Source of the DNA: Eumeta japonica
Lineage: Eukaryota; Arthropoda; Insecta; Lepidoptera; Psychidae
DNA: 64,000 bases
Reading direction: 5' to 3'
Assembly: GCA_005406025.1 (NCBI GenBank)
Contig: BGZK01000730.1
Span: 124,001-188,000 of the forward strand
The translations under genes and the position numbers were made by a program. Below the pieces are notes generated by a model. That model saw only the letters and a list, made by a program, of their open reading frames with translations. It was not told where the DNA came from and made no database searches. This document shows, in pieces, positions 12,370-24,313 of this stretch (position 1 is its first letter; the number at the start of each line of letters is the position of its first letter).

Positions 12370-13990
12370 CATTTAAATTTAATTTAGTCGGCAACTGGTT
12401 GCTTTTGTTGAACAGCTTGTCTGTCGACAAAGGCCTCCAAAGATTTCCACTTGTCCCTATCTCTTGCTAACGGCTCCATACTGGGCCAGCTATTTTCCGC
12501 AAGTCATCTTCCCATCTTTTGTTTGGTCTGCCTCTACTTTTTCCATCTCTTGGATACCATTCTGTTACTAACCTACTCCATTTTTCTATATTTTCTCTTG
12601 ACATATGTCCCGTCCAACGCCATTTGATCTGTCTATAGGCTGTGTGAACATTTTTAAATTTGGTCTTTTTCTTAATTATTTCCAATTTTACTCCATCACT
12701 CCTTTTTATACCCAAGATGCTTCTTTCCATTGAATTTTGGCAGACTTTTAATTTATTTTCTTGTAACTCTGTTAGCGCCCATGTCTGGCATCCGTATAGT
12801 AAACATGGCATAATGCATAGTTCGTATACTTTCTTCTTTGCAGTCATTGGCATATCTTTATCTTTAAATATTTCCTTAAGAGACCAAAACTTTTTCCAAG
12901 TATTAGTTATTTTTCGTTCTATTTCTTTATTCATGCTACCATCTGTGGATATAAGTTGGCCCAAGTATATATATTCCTTTACATATTCTAATTGTTCGCT
13001 ATTTACTATAATCAGTTCATTGTGTGCTATCTGTTGGGAATTCGTCATAATTTTGGTTTCGTTGGGTTCATTGTCAGACCTGCCTTAACGCTTTCGTCGG
13101 ATAGTTGCTGTAACATTATTTCTAGAGTTCTTGCGTCCTCAGAAAATAAAATCAAATCATCTGCGAAGCGTGGTGGTTGAGATTTTCGCCATTTATATTG
13201 AGGCCGTTTTGGTCCAGTTCAGATTTCTGAAAATCATTTCGAGCACCGCTGAAAATATTTTGGTGATATCGGATCTCCTGGCGTACACCTCTTTTAATAG
13301 GAAATTCACTACCTTCATATTCGAGTTTCACTTTTGCTGTACTCGCTGTGTATACGTTTTAATTATTCTTATGTATTTTCTTGAACCCTTGTCTGTTCAT
13401 AGCGTCCCATATATAGTCATGTTCCAATGTATCGAACGCTTTGTTGAAGTCTACAAACCCTATGTAATATGTTTTATTGTATTCACTATATTTTTGTAGA
13501 ATTTGTCTGAGAGTGTGTATGTGATCTATAGTAGAGAATTTGCTTCGGAAACCAGCTTGTTCTTTAGGTTGGTGTTCATCTAGCGTATTGGTGATTCTGT
13601 TTAGTATAATTTTTGAAAATATTTTATAAATATTAGACATCAAACTAATTGGCCTATAGTTTCCTATATCCTCCTTGTCTCCTTTCTTATGCAGCAGTAT
13701 GATTGTCGATTTGGTCCAATCTTCCGGGATTGTTTCTGTTTCAAGGATTTCATTGAACAAATTTGTAAGTCTTGGGGCCATCACTGGTAGTGTTGTTTTT
13801 AATAGTTCATTTGTGATTAAATCTGATCCAGGTGCTTTATCTAGTTTTTGGGATTCTATAGACTTTATTGTTTCTTCCTTTAGAATTGGCTCGATCTTCT
13901 CTTTATTTACTGAGTTATATTCCTTTATTACATGTTGAACTTTTCGACTTTGGTATAATTTTTGTAGTAATCCGTTGCAATTCCTAGTAT
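12370..13990 (-). pseudogene. LINE reverse transcriptase domain, frameshifted
   Basis: Reverse transcriptase motifs are recognisable in several frames: NYRPISLMS, GFRSKFSTIDHI, and FVDFNKAFDTLEHD (palm motif A) in 13359-13784; FADDLILFSED (catalytic motif C) around 13133-13165, reached only after a one-base shift; and IYLGQLISTDGS, LLYGCQTWAL and WRWTGHMSR in 12467-13048. The final part, with RDRDKWKSLEAF followed by a stop, continues in another frame to about 12390. The order and the C-terminal tail fit the RTE clade. At least three frameshifts rule out an active enzyme. Confidence 0.88.
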
Positions 13991-14111
13991 TTCTGATCGT
14001 TTGCAGGTCTTTCTCTTGTCTTTATCTTTCATATTGGGAATCCAGTCCTTTTGTGGTTTAATTCTTTTCTTCCTTATCCCTCCTGATTTCTGTATATGTT
14101 TTTTAATATTG

Positions 14112-15205
14112 TTAGCCTTTTTTCTTTTCGTTCTTTTCTGAGTTGTTTACTAATTTCCTTACTAATTTCTGATATCTTTGAGAATTATTATTATTATTTC
14201 TTTGTTGTATAAGTTCTTTCCGTTCTTGTAATAATTGCTTACTTTTCAATGATATCTCTGTTTTACTAATCATATTTACTTTTTTAGTTTCTAACTTTAA
14301 TTGTTGAAGTAGATTGGTGTATTTTTCTTGAATCGATATACATTCATTTTCTTTTTCCCCATTTTGCAATGATATGTCGAGGTTGTTCAGGAATAAATTA
14401 GTATCACCGGTGCATTCAATGGCTCTCATACTGTTGTGGAATTTTCGTGCTTTTTTAGTATGTGACCCTGATAATTTCGCTCTTACCATTCTATGGTCTG
14501 AGTTAAAATTAAAATCGTTTAAGACAGATATATCCTTAAAAACTTTTACATTGTTAGACATTATTAAGTCGATTTCGTTTTTATGCAGGCCATTGGGAGT
14601 GATCCAAGTCCATTTCTTTGATGGTTTCTTTTTGTAAAAACTATTTAGGATGCTTAGTTTATTTTCAATAGCAAAAGATACTACCCGAGATCCGTTTCCA
14701 CTTCTATTGCCAACTCCATGGATTCCTATGGTATAATCTTCTCCATTCTTCTGTTTGCCAATCTGTCCATTAAAATCTCCCATAACTATTATGTTTTTAT
14801 GTGCATTTGCAGTGGTCAATTGTAGATCTTCGTAGAATCTTTCGACCTTTGTTATATCTTCTTTCCTGAGTGGTTCAGTAGGCGAATATGCCTGAATTAT
14901 AGACCATAATTGTTCTTCCTCTCCATTTACAGGCAATTTAATATTGAGAAGTGCTATCCGTTCTGAAATTCCTCTGAGTTCTTGTATGTTTTTGGCAAGG
15001 TTTCTTTTTACCAGGAATCCGACTCCGTATAAACCGGGCGTTTCCCCAATATGGTGCAGTATGTATTTTCCATGGTTCTCTATTTTTTCTCCCAATCTTC
15101 TTACTTCACTTATACCAATTATGTCCCATTTTATTTTATTCAACGCTAATTCCAGTTCTTGTAGTTTTTCTGGGGTTCCAAGTGATCGACAGTTTAAAGT
15201 CGCTA
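14112..15205 (-). pseudogene. LINE endonuclease domain (APE type)
   Basis: The frame begins around IATLNCRSLG (about 15205) and runs through the apurinic-endonuclease-like domain that nicks target DNA for this class of retrotransposon. Visible motifs in order are IIGISEVRR, VMGDFNGQIG and SDHRMV, the expected Asn, Glu, Asp-Asn and Asp-His catalytic sites. After the domain comes a lysine- and glutamine-rich linker. This long open segment (14112-15143 from its internal ATG) is the best preserved part of the element. The frame is lost at about 14110, before the polymerase. Confidence 0.9.
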
Positions 15206-15250
15206 TATGTATATCATTATGTTGTATTCTTTCCTTACTTTTTATTTTTC

Positions 15251-15610
15251 GGAGATATTCAATAAAGTTATAAATATTAATATTGAGGATTATGAAATAA
15301 ACACCATTTATCGTATCGGTAAGAGAACCCTAGGTGCAAAGCCCAGACCGGTTTTGGTTTCCTTTGTTAATGCATGGAAGAAAAGAGATAATGAAAGTCC
15401 GAAAGAATTTCAAAGATATATATATCACAGAGGATTATACTAAAGAAGTTTTGGAAAAGAGGAAATTGTTACAAACTAGACTGAAAGAAGAAAGAATGAA
15501 AGGAAATTTCGCGTATCTAAAATACGACAAGCTGGTGGTAAAGAATAATATAACCAAGGAAAAGAAAAAGAGAAATATCCTCATCGCCGAAAAACAACAC
15601 CCAAGTTAAG
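15251..15610 (+). pseudogene. Inverted ORF1-like fragment of the LINE
   Basis: Plus-strand frames encode IGKRTLGAKPRPVLVSFVN then, after a frame change, YITEDYTKEVLEKRKLL and a lysine-rich tail. This looks like the ORF1 product upstream of endonuclease in some insect LINEs. Its orientation opposes the endonuclease and polymerase next to it, which is the basis for calling a 5' inversion. It is broken by at least one frameshift near 15420. Confidence 0.75.
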
Positions 15611-15859
15611 AACAAACTGGACGCCATCACAAGGCAATAGGCGTAATGCTTTTGATGTTACGAGAGGCAGATCCAGCTCTCTCCTGTACGACGGATAATA
15701 ATAAGCAATAACAATTAGCTATCGGCAACCGGAAAACACAACTATTAAATACAGAAACTCGATTAACTAGAAACCACCAAACTCTCCCAAGCCGACTGGT
15801 CCTCGTGGGGGAAAATGACCAAGACCCTCTAAAGATAAAAATAAAAAGTAAGGAAAGAA

Positions 15860-15872
15860 TGTATGTTTGTAA
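15860..15872 (+). repeat. Right 13-bp target-site duplication of the LINE
   Basis: The sequence is identical to 12257-12269. Its first T overlaps the end of the 24-base inverted-junction repeat, as expected if microhomology helped second-strand priming. Confidence 0.9.
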
Positions 15873-17930
15873 CGGAGACTTATTTTTTAGGCGGTTTTGG
15901 TGTAATATTACGTTATCATTTGTAGTAAAACTTGAATAACCACATATATTCTCAAGTTTTGATAAATCGTCTAGCAATTTGATTAATATACTTTTTCAAG
16001 TTTTCAAAAAAGTGGGTTCTCAATTTGCTTATATTTTTTTAATATTTGTTAGCTCAGAACTACGTTGTTTATAAGCTAATTAACAAAATTATTTTTTTCT
16101 GAGACCTCCTGACAATTTAATGTAAAAAATGTTTAGTGATTGAGATATCGGGAGGTTTATGACAATCCAAAACTTGGTGCTTCTTAGCGAATTCCTTAAC
16201 TACAACAAGCACCAATGTGAAAAGTTAACTCCGGAACTTGGTAATTAAACCACGCAACCTAGCTGTATTTTTGGTTTAATGAGATTGTCACGAGATGCAC
16301 TGTGGCTATAAGTGGTTTTTAACCGCCTTCAAAAAAGGAGGAGGTTCTATGTTCGCCTGTATTTTCATACATATATATGTTCAGCTATAACTTCTTCAAT
16401 TGTGGACTGATTTCCAAAATTTTTTTTTATTTGAAATGGTGTACTCCCGAGGCTTACTCCCATAGTCATCAAATAAGGATCTGATGATGGGATCCTAGGA
16501 AAATCGAGGGAAAGCCTCAAATATTATAGGCACGTATAGTGAGTTTAACCTTTTTTTTAGTTATTCAACTTTTCGCGCCTGGTAATTACCATCTCATGCT
16601 GCTGAGCCGATGATGGAAACCACAGCACCCCTTAACGGTTAGGAGTTAGGTGACAATTTGTCGCCAGAAACTACCAATGGCATTAGTAAAACTTAGTATA
16701 TACAGAATTAAAACTATTTATTACTCTACTTACATATTTTCATTAATTTAAAATAAATCCAACTTGAGAATTTTAGCAGGAACACATCGAAACTCTAGAG
16801 ATAATAGAAATAGAGTGAATTATTTTAATGCGAAAGTCAATGAAAATGTGATCTACGCGAATTGTAGAATTTTTATATCAATAAGAATAATCTATATTGT
16901 CTGTGTAAGAATAATTCGGTAGTTACACTCCAATTAACATTGTAAAGACCCTGAAATAATTATCAGTTGGAAATGAAACTCAAGACCGGAACTGCCGTTC
17001 AACTTGTTCCCTGCAAAAGTAGAAGAGATGTCTGGCCGATTTTATTAATCATGGTTTAATCCACATACAAAATAGCTAAATGAATTGTAAAGTTATGATT
17101 AGTGAATAACTGAAAAATTAAAAATAAGAGTTTCTAAAAAAAAATAACCGCCTTCAAAAACTAAATAATTGTTTAAACAGACTTCAAAAACGACTAACAA
17201 GTTAGTAAGACGTTTTTATTTTCGACAATAAGTATCACTATAGTAGCATTCTGTTGGCTCGTCTCGACGACGACCGTGACGGCAAACGGCATGACGCTCT
17301 GATGTCGTCATGTCCTGTGTGCGCGAGGCACGCGTACTTTAGACATCGACGTTTATCTGTGCGCCTTGTACTTATATTCTGTATATTATATTATTCTAAT
17401 AAATATAATAATAAAAATATGTTTAATAACGGAACTATATTTTTTATTTATTGTATTCAATATTTATTTATCGGTTTTCTTTGATTATAAATTCTATAAA
17501 TGACCGTCAATTTCGATGTTTCTCATCTCTGCCATGCGTACCGTGACGCCCTCTTACGTTTTCTTAAATCAGAACCTAGTATAAAAATAAATAATGTAAT
17601 TTGAAAACACAGAATAGCGAACCTATAATATTATGTAAACTGCAAGAAATTAAATAAGAACGTGATAATAAAAGTCAAGAATATCGTAAAATTACTATTC
17701 AACTATAAATAAACAAAAAGAAATTCGTCAGTTGTCTATGTCATGGGGTAATAGATAATGATTTTAAGGAGGGAAAATGGCGTGAACAATCTGATGTATG
17801 ACGCGCTCACATATTTCTGACAATGACACAAAATATGAGCAGTTTTATAGAATCGTATCTTTAACAATAATAATATGACGTCATAAGCGATCGGACTTTG
17901 CCGACATTGGTTTTCAGAGTAGAGAAAAAT
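15873..17930. other. Dispersed-repeat stretch with ACCGCCTTCAAAAA motifs
   Basis: Two same-strand phrases, AACCGCCTTCAAAAAAGGAG at 16319 and ACCGCCTTCAAAAACT at 17147, bracket a segment that resembles a repeat widespread in Lepidoptera (AGGAGGAGGTTCT, GATGGGATCCTAGGAAAATC). The segment 17254-17380 is less AT-rich (a 76-codon plus frame without a known domain). No gene is supported. Confidence 0.4.
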
Positions 17931-17931
17931 T

Positions 17932-18005
17932 GCATCCATCTAGATGGATGCTATTTTATGCAACGTATTTAATCCCATCACTAATGATGGGATTAAATAC
18001 GTTGC
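17932..18005. repeat. Adjacent perfect palindrome and perfect 21-bp hairpin
   Basis: Bases 17932-17951 form a 20-bp perfect palindrome (GCATCCATCTAGATGGATGC). Eight bases later, 17960-17980 and 17985-18005 are exact inverted copies around the 4-base loop CTAA. Both are free of mismatches. They may be the core of a small inverted-repeat element. Confidence 0.9.
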
Positions 18006-20629
18006 AATTTCATTGCGACTTACAAATATAAAATAATCTCGTATAACATAAAGAATTAATTTTAAATCTCTTTTACTATATTAGTTTTTAGTAAAAAACC
18101 AATAATAATAACTTGTAAAAAAATCAACTTTCGTAAACGATAAATTTATAAAATTCACTTAAATTGAGCAACAACTGACTAAACGCTGATGTCGGATATA
18201 TTCGACTTTAGCTTTTTGAGTGTATAAGAGAACCGATGATTTGTATTGAAATTTTTTTTTTGTCACAATATTTATGACCATTCTCGAATAAGATCTAAGG
18301 TTAAATGTATGTATTAGCGAAACCATTTGATTCGTTACAGTCATGCATGTTTTTGTTTGTCGAATATATCTGACTACGATCGCCAAGTCGTTAATATAAG
18401 ATTATATTCTAATTATAACAAGATTGCTTTTTGTGCAAAAAAATGTATATATACCGGTATAATCGGTATCACTAGCATCCATGGTCAAAGGACCAGATCG
18501 GTATCAAGACCGCTATCGGAACAGCTTGACCGGGATCGAACCTGAATTGGTATCGGCAACAGCCGATATATTAAAAATGAAAGGTTTGGTTCTATGCACA
18601 CGTGAGCGAAACCACGGGCATATTTGAATCACAAAAAAGTTATCCCTGAATGTAAATTTACAACCCAGCGAAACGGCTAGTATACCATATGAAATCGATC
18701 ATATTTCCGCAAATATCAGTAATCTTTTTTAAAACAACTTTGCCAAAGAAACCATAGTCATTGAAGTAGGCGTTTCTGAGAAAAACAGCTCAAAACATAA
18801 ACTTGTAAACCTACGAAGCACAACCCTAGTGCTTAGCAAGACAAGGCGTGCGCCCAAACCCGCAGTTGAGGCTCGCATGCAGCGGGCGCTTGTCAGTTTC
18901 TAAAAGTCCGCCCGTCCCTGCGGTTTTAGAGGTTTAGGTATTTTATTATAGTGTTACGTTTATGATATTGACGGTTTTGAAACTAAGATTCTGTGTGATT
19001 ACTAACAAAATGTTTAAAAACAATGCGTTTCACTGCTATCGAATATGCAAACATGACTTATTGCTGGGGAATTTACAGAGGCTCTATCGCTCGGCTCTCA
19101 AACTTTGTAGTGTAACTTACCGTGATAGTCAACGACCTGCGAGTGCACGAGTAATATTGCGTACTGTTTATGGTTTATGTGATAATTTGAATTCGTGGTG
19201 GTCGTGTGTCTGAAATCTCTTCAAATCTAGAAGGACTAATAGTTTTTTACGCGATTTCCGATAGCAAGTAGCAGGGAAGCGGGCAAAGACTTTACCGTTT
19301 CGCAGGGTTTCGTCTAAATTATTTATAAGCATATTTTCAATTATATATTTTTGTTATAGTTACATTGGCAAAGTTGTTCTAAATAAAAATAAAATTATGA
19401 ATATTTACAGAATGATGCATGATCGTTTCCATCCTGTATACATATTAAAATACACTATTAGTTGAAGTATTTGCGTTGAAAGAGTTTAATATTTTAAGAG
19501 GTGGGGCATCCTTCATAAGTCTCCCTTAACTGATGCTAGTTAAAATAACAGAACAGAATTTTATTATTTAACCGGCGTTTAGTTGATAATGGAAAAATAT
19601 GAAATTTATATACAGTGATAACTTTATAATCAGTGAAATAACAAAATTTCTATATGTATTGACAAAGTAAAGAGGTCCGAAGTGGCAAAGCCGTATAAAG
19701 ATCTAGCACATGCATCTACAACCATCCTTCACATAAATCTATTTTCATGACCATCCGAAAATAGATTTATCAACTAGTAACTACATGCATCGTATTATCT
19801 TTCCTAATAAAAAATAGTGCGTGAAGTCCCTCCGCGCGGAACATGTGAAACTTCGTAATGTGGAAATGAAAATAGGAAGAGGTAGAATTTGCGTTTTTCG
19901 TCGCACGTCACAATTGCGAGACGAAAAATCTACCGACTCGCTCTCTTTTTCTTTCCTACTTTCTACCTTTGTGTATCTATCTTTCTCTCTCCCTCTTGCG
20001 TTGGAATATTGGACGCGACTCGTTGCTAACGCTCGCGCTGGCCTTCCCTGTTGAAAATATCCAATAGATTCCAATAAGAAATAATTGTATTGGGACCTAA
20101 TGTGCTTTTGTCGCTGCAAATCCATATCCATACCCATAAAAACTTTCGAAGAAAAGAAACGGAAAATTTAATGGAACTTATATGTCTGCAGAGTTCTTAT
20201 CTGGATTTACATATAGAATACATTAATTTTTCTGATTGTGGAATTGTCTTTTAAATGCATTAAAAACATTTACTATTTCGTATTCGGAAATCCACATTGG
20301 TTTTTATGTCCACATGGACTTACGATAAAAACGGATACAGACCTACAGGTAAGGTGCAGTTAGGATCCATACAAATACAAATAACATTACAATCCCATTA
20401 AGTCCAATAAAGAAACGTCATTATGATGAACTTACATATAGATTCTTAATTTAACTCTATCTGGAAAGTTTTTCTTCCAGATATATTACATATAAGCCAT
20501 TACAGATTCTATTGTGTATGGGACTGTATTGGATATTCGCAAGAGGGTTTAACAGGTATACTATGCGCATGCGTTCGAGTGCCACACATTGACTCTCGCT
20601 CTGTCTCTTTCTATTCCCCCTTCCCAGGA
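18006..20629. other. Unassigned stretch
   Basis: No gene is supported. Weak structure includes CGGTAT-rich sequence at about 18450-18570 and a 14-bp inverted repeat at about 19735-19773. Short frames at 18962-19213 and 19781-20137 have no recognisable domain. Confidence 0.4.
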
Positions 20630-20697
20630 GCGTTGAACGTTTAACGCAACAGTGCTTTCATACCTCCTCTATGGTAGCGTTAAACGTTTAACGCAAC
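20630..20697. repeat. Two copies of a palindromic AACGTTTAACGC motif
   Basis: GCGTTGAACGTTTAACGC at 20630 and GCGTTAAACGTTTAACGC at 20677 are spaced 47 bases apart, each followed by AAC. The second is a perfect 18-bp palindrome and the first differs by one base. They could be paired binding sites or ends of a small element. Confidence 0.7.
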
Positions 20698-21089
20698 CTT
20701 GATGGAAACCGCATTAGAAGTTTCGTTTCAATATTAAAGTGCATTAATATTGCAAGTCATGTGACTATTAGCGACAGATTTACAACAATAATACATACAC
20801 CATGGACAGCGTCATTCTTTTTGACGGTTCTTTGTTGCGCGTATAACTAAAGCGTATACCGTAGACTCGATATCGCTCATGTATGCGTTGGTCGAAAAAA
20901 AAAAACATAAAAGGGAAAAAAAAAATAAACAATATATTTTTAAAGTATTGTATTTCGGATTGAGAGTTACCTCTATGTACATTCACACAACCTATTTAAA
21001 CAATTAGTATATTTAAAATACACGACTTATGAACTAAAGCGCTTAGAGGCATAGAGAACAAGAAACAAAAATTGAAAAAAAAAAATGCT

Positions 21090-21420
21090 TTTCCCCCAAG
21101 ACGGTGGCGACACACACATGTGTCGTATTTTTACTGAGCGAATGGTGGACAAGATCACCATTTTGTTTTTCCTTAATGATAAATTCAATCAAAATTTAAG
21201 GTGGATTTTTATTGCATACAAAAACATAATTGTATTTAATACCTGTTGGCGCCATTTTGTAATAGGTTGTCTTGAGAAAATTTCTAGAGGGCACTCCCAA
21301 CAATATTCCTTATAACATACAAAAACAGAATCCTGTCTTATGGCTGTGGTGCCATTTTTCAACGGGCTTCGACTTGAAACAATGCCGCTAGGGGGCACCG
21401 CCAACAAACTCATATAAGTC
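21090..21420. repeat. Diverged tandem copies of a GGGGGCAC-type motif
   Basis: Two blocks share the order GCCATTTT, ACTTGAAA-like core, CTAGAGGGCAC or CTAGGGGGCAC, then CCAACAA. They lie at about 21245-21305 and 21345-21410. The duplication is old. Short frames here on both strands look non-coding. Confidence 0.55.
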
Positions 21421-24240
21421 TAATACAATGGCGCATAAATTATGAACTTTTAATATCAGCCATGAATATGCGGTGCATATCATTGAAAATTATGTCAATT
21501 GAAATTGTGGGATTGCAATGCTTCATTGTAAATACACGTTTGCATTTTTTACATTTGTTTTCGATGCCTCACTATACATATTTATGTCATGTGGCCGTTT
21601 AAGTGAATTTAAAGTTAAGCATTTTATTAATCTAAGATAGGGCAAAGAAGCATACTTTTAAGAACTTATCAGATGAAATGTCGTGGCAGTCATTGAAATT
21701 AATATATTACATTAATATTCAAATGGAGAAGTACAATCAGTTCGATAATGAAAAGACGAAAATTTTGAATATCTATTGTCACAATATTTTTATTCAAAGC
21801 CGATCTCATTTACGTAAATAGACGCTTTTATTTGACAATAGACCGAGTAGAACATCTGAATCGGCCCGAGCAGCCCATCCCAGATGCCAATGCTGTCTGC
21901 AAGATTATAGCCACTCATGTATTATGGGCTGCCAGTAGAAAATCATCGACATTTTTGAATGGGAACAAAATACATATTTCCAGTCGTTGAATATTTGAAC
22001 TGTTCTTTTTTTCTATACAATTTAAAGGTCTCGCTTGATAGGTGAGACATCTTTTTATTAGAACAGACTATGTTATCCAAAAAAACTTTTCTCTATTAAT
22101 CAATCATCGGCAGAAATAAAAATTAATAGACACGTATAGACGATCTGCAGACAGATGGCGCACGTGCGTTCGGCCGTTCGGAAATTAATTTTACAAGGCA
22201 CACAATACATATATTATCTACGTGAAGATTGCATTATTATCACGTTTCGTAACATGACAAAGGATGATTAAAAATGAAGAAAAAAAACACATGTTCTTAC
22301 ATAACCCGAAGAAGCTTACATTGTCCAAAGATTATTTATCGCTATTTTTATGTTTAACATATATGTAAAAAAAAAAGGGAATCTATAAAATCTTATACCC
22401 ATGTATTATATTCATTATTTTCTAAATGAATGCATAACTGTTACAGACCTGAAATGGATCACTGGGATTTTTTTATATTTACAAATTTGGAACTCTACGT
22501 TTGTCTATTGGATTTTCCATTTATGTATAATGTTGTTTGATTGATAGGCAAATTGTATTTGAGTGCAAATACATTTATATTGCTTAGCATGTCTTTAAAA
22601 AAATATATATTTCATAGATAAAACTATCATTGACAGTATTTCAGATTGATTTTTTTTGTCTATACTTAGAAAGTGCAATCTGTAACGTTTTTTTTTATTC
22701 AAATAAAATGAACTGTTATCATCATTATTGTCTAACTTTTCGACTGTTTCCTTGAAAGATAATATTGTTAGATTGTTAAAATTGGAGTATTATATCCAAC
22801 TACAAGGCTAAGCCCTCGAATTTTGCCCCGTATGGACTATGTTGAATTTTTCAAATCAGGGTTGTCACTGATTTCCAAATATGAAAAGAAAACTTACTAC
22901 ATCTGGCAACCCTCAAATGATGATGTCATTGTGTAAGAACAATTATGCATTTGAATAGAAAAATGCATTGTAGAGTGCGTTTTATAGTAGAATATGAATG
23001 TTTAAAACAAAAATATTCAATTTTGATGAGATACTGAATTTCAAATATCTAAAAATCTTTAAGTTTTAATGAAATATCAACACATTTTTTGACCTAATCT
23101 TCAATCTTTAAAGATATTGATATTGAATGAAAAAAAATATCAAAATATAAAAACGGTTTCCATCATGTTACATCAACGCATACCTTAATAGTAAAAAAAA
23201 TATATATTGTCAAATTGGAAAAGGCGGGTGAATAAATTCATGTTAGGAGTTAAAGAGAACAAAACTACTATTACCCATATCATTGATGGTATTCCCTAAT
23301 TTTGAAATAAAAAAAATTGTTTATAAACAAGGACCATTTCTTTTAGAGAACAAGGTCCTAAACTATTATAAAAAATGCATTCAAAAAAATACTCTTCCCT
23401 ATCATATACAAAAAAAAAAGTTAAAATTGTCTTTGAAAACGCAAGCAAGTAGTAACGCCCCGCCGCTATTTAAACATTTTAAAAATCTTAACATTTCATA
23501 TAAGTTTATACTATGCGTATATTAATGTAGTTAGTTACATATAAATTTTTCACATTTTACACTACGCTTAACACAATTTTCTGTGTGATTCCATTTTTTT
23601 TTTACGACTGCATCATAATATTCATTGAAATCAATTTCATTTAGTTGCATAAATTTGATAATCACAGGCAGCTCGAGAAATATATTACAGGTGAACCTAT
23701 TGGTATTTTGAATAGCGGTACAATTCAAGCGAGGCACGTGCATATAATAAAAAACAATATTTGTCATTTACTTTACTACGTGCCTAAGAAATTGAGTACT
23801 TTTTACATTTACCTAGATACGTCAAAACGAGGGGTTCTCAGTTGTTGTTCAACTTGCGAAAAAAAACAAATCTCTTACTGCTCGAGAAACCAGAAGTCAC
23901 TTACATAGAATTTCAGTTTCATATATGGTGCGTGTGTGTGTTTGTACTTTTTTTTCTTTTTTGTATTATACAGAAATTTTTGTATGTGCAGTCCCTACTA
24001 TCCGTGTAAAAACATCGAACACCGGATGTTGTAAAATAAACAGAAATAATATTAATAATAAAAAAATAAATGACTATAGGACGCACTGAATTGCAATTCA
24101 AATCAGTCCAAGTCGCATAGATCCTGTACCGGCGTACGTTTTTTTACGACTTATAATATCGAAGTACTAGTCCTTCTGATACCCGACTCGGCGGCGGGGC
24201 GGCGGCGGCTGCGACGGGGCGGGAGGAGGGGGGGTTAGCC
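21421..24240. other. Downstream region of PDCD4, 3' UTR not delimited
   Basis: The PDCD4 transcript should continue from 24240 towards lower coordinates. A minus-strand ATTAAA at 23065-23070 and AATAAA at about 22052-22057 are the nearest poly(A) signals I can find, so the end of the mRNA is uncertain. A short GC-rich block (24187-24235) follows the stop codon directly. Frames such as 23283-23525 and 23645-23908 have no recognisable domain. Confidence 0.35.
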
Positions 24241-24313
24241 TTACTCGCGCAACTTCAGCACGTGCTCCTTGATAGCGCCACCGTCGCCTTCCGAAACGAA
24301 ACGCTTGCGGCCT
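24241..24313 (-). CDS. PDCD4: PDCD4 terminal coding exon 10
   Basis: Encodes residues 418-441: [13 protein letters not shown], then a short tail ending KLRE and TAA at 24243-24241. R420 and R422 place S425 in an RxRxxS kinase context. Confidence 0.97.

Larger units (their letters stand above)
12270..15859 (-). mobile_element. RTE-like LINE with inverted 5' segment (twin-primed insertion)
   Basis: This is a single retrotransposon insertion. Its 3' tail (TTTTA repeats just after an AATAAA) lies at 12270-12300, reading on the minus strand. Endonuclease and reverse transcriptase occupy 12370-15205 in that orientation. From about 15250 to 15859 the orientation flips, and ORF1-like coding sequence runs on the plus strand. 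The two parts share 24 bases (15226-15249 and, inverted, 15837-15860). The whole is bracketed by an exact 13-bp target duplication (12257-12269 and 15860-15872). This is the expected scar of twin priming during target-primed reverse transcription. Frameshifts and stops show the copy is dead. Confidence 0.9.

Noticed and set aside
14374..15273. Plus-strand ORFs opposite the LINE endonuclease
   Set aside because: They are shadows of the minus-strand coding sequence, which carries the endonuclease motifs. The inverted ORF1 part proper starts only at about 15251.
17960..18005. microRNA precursor
   Set aside because: A 4-base loop and fully paired 21-bp arms without a longer stem do not fit Drosha and Dicer processing of animal microRNA.
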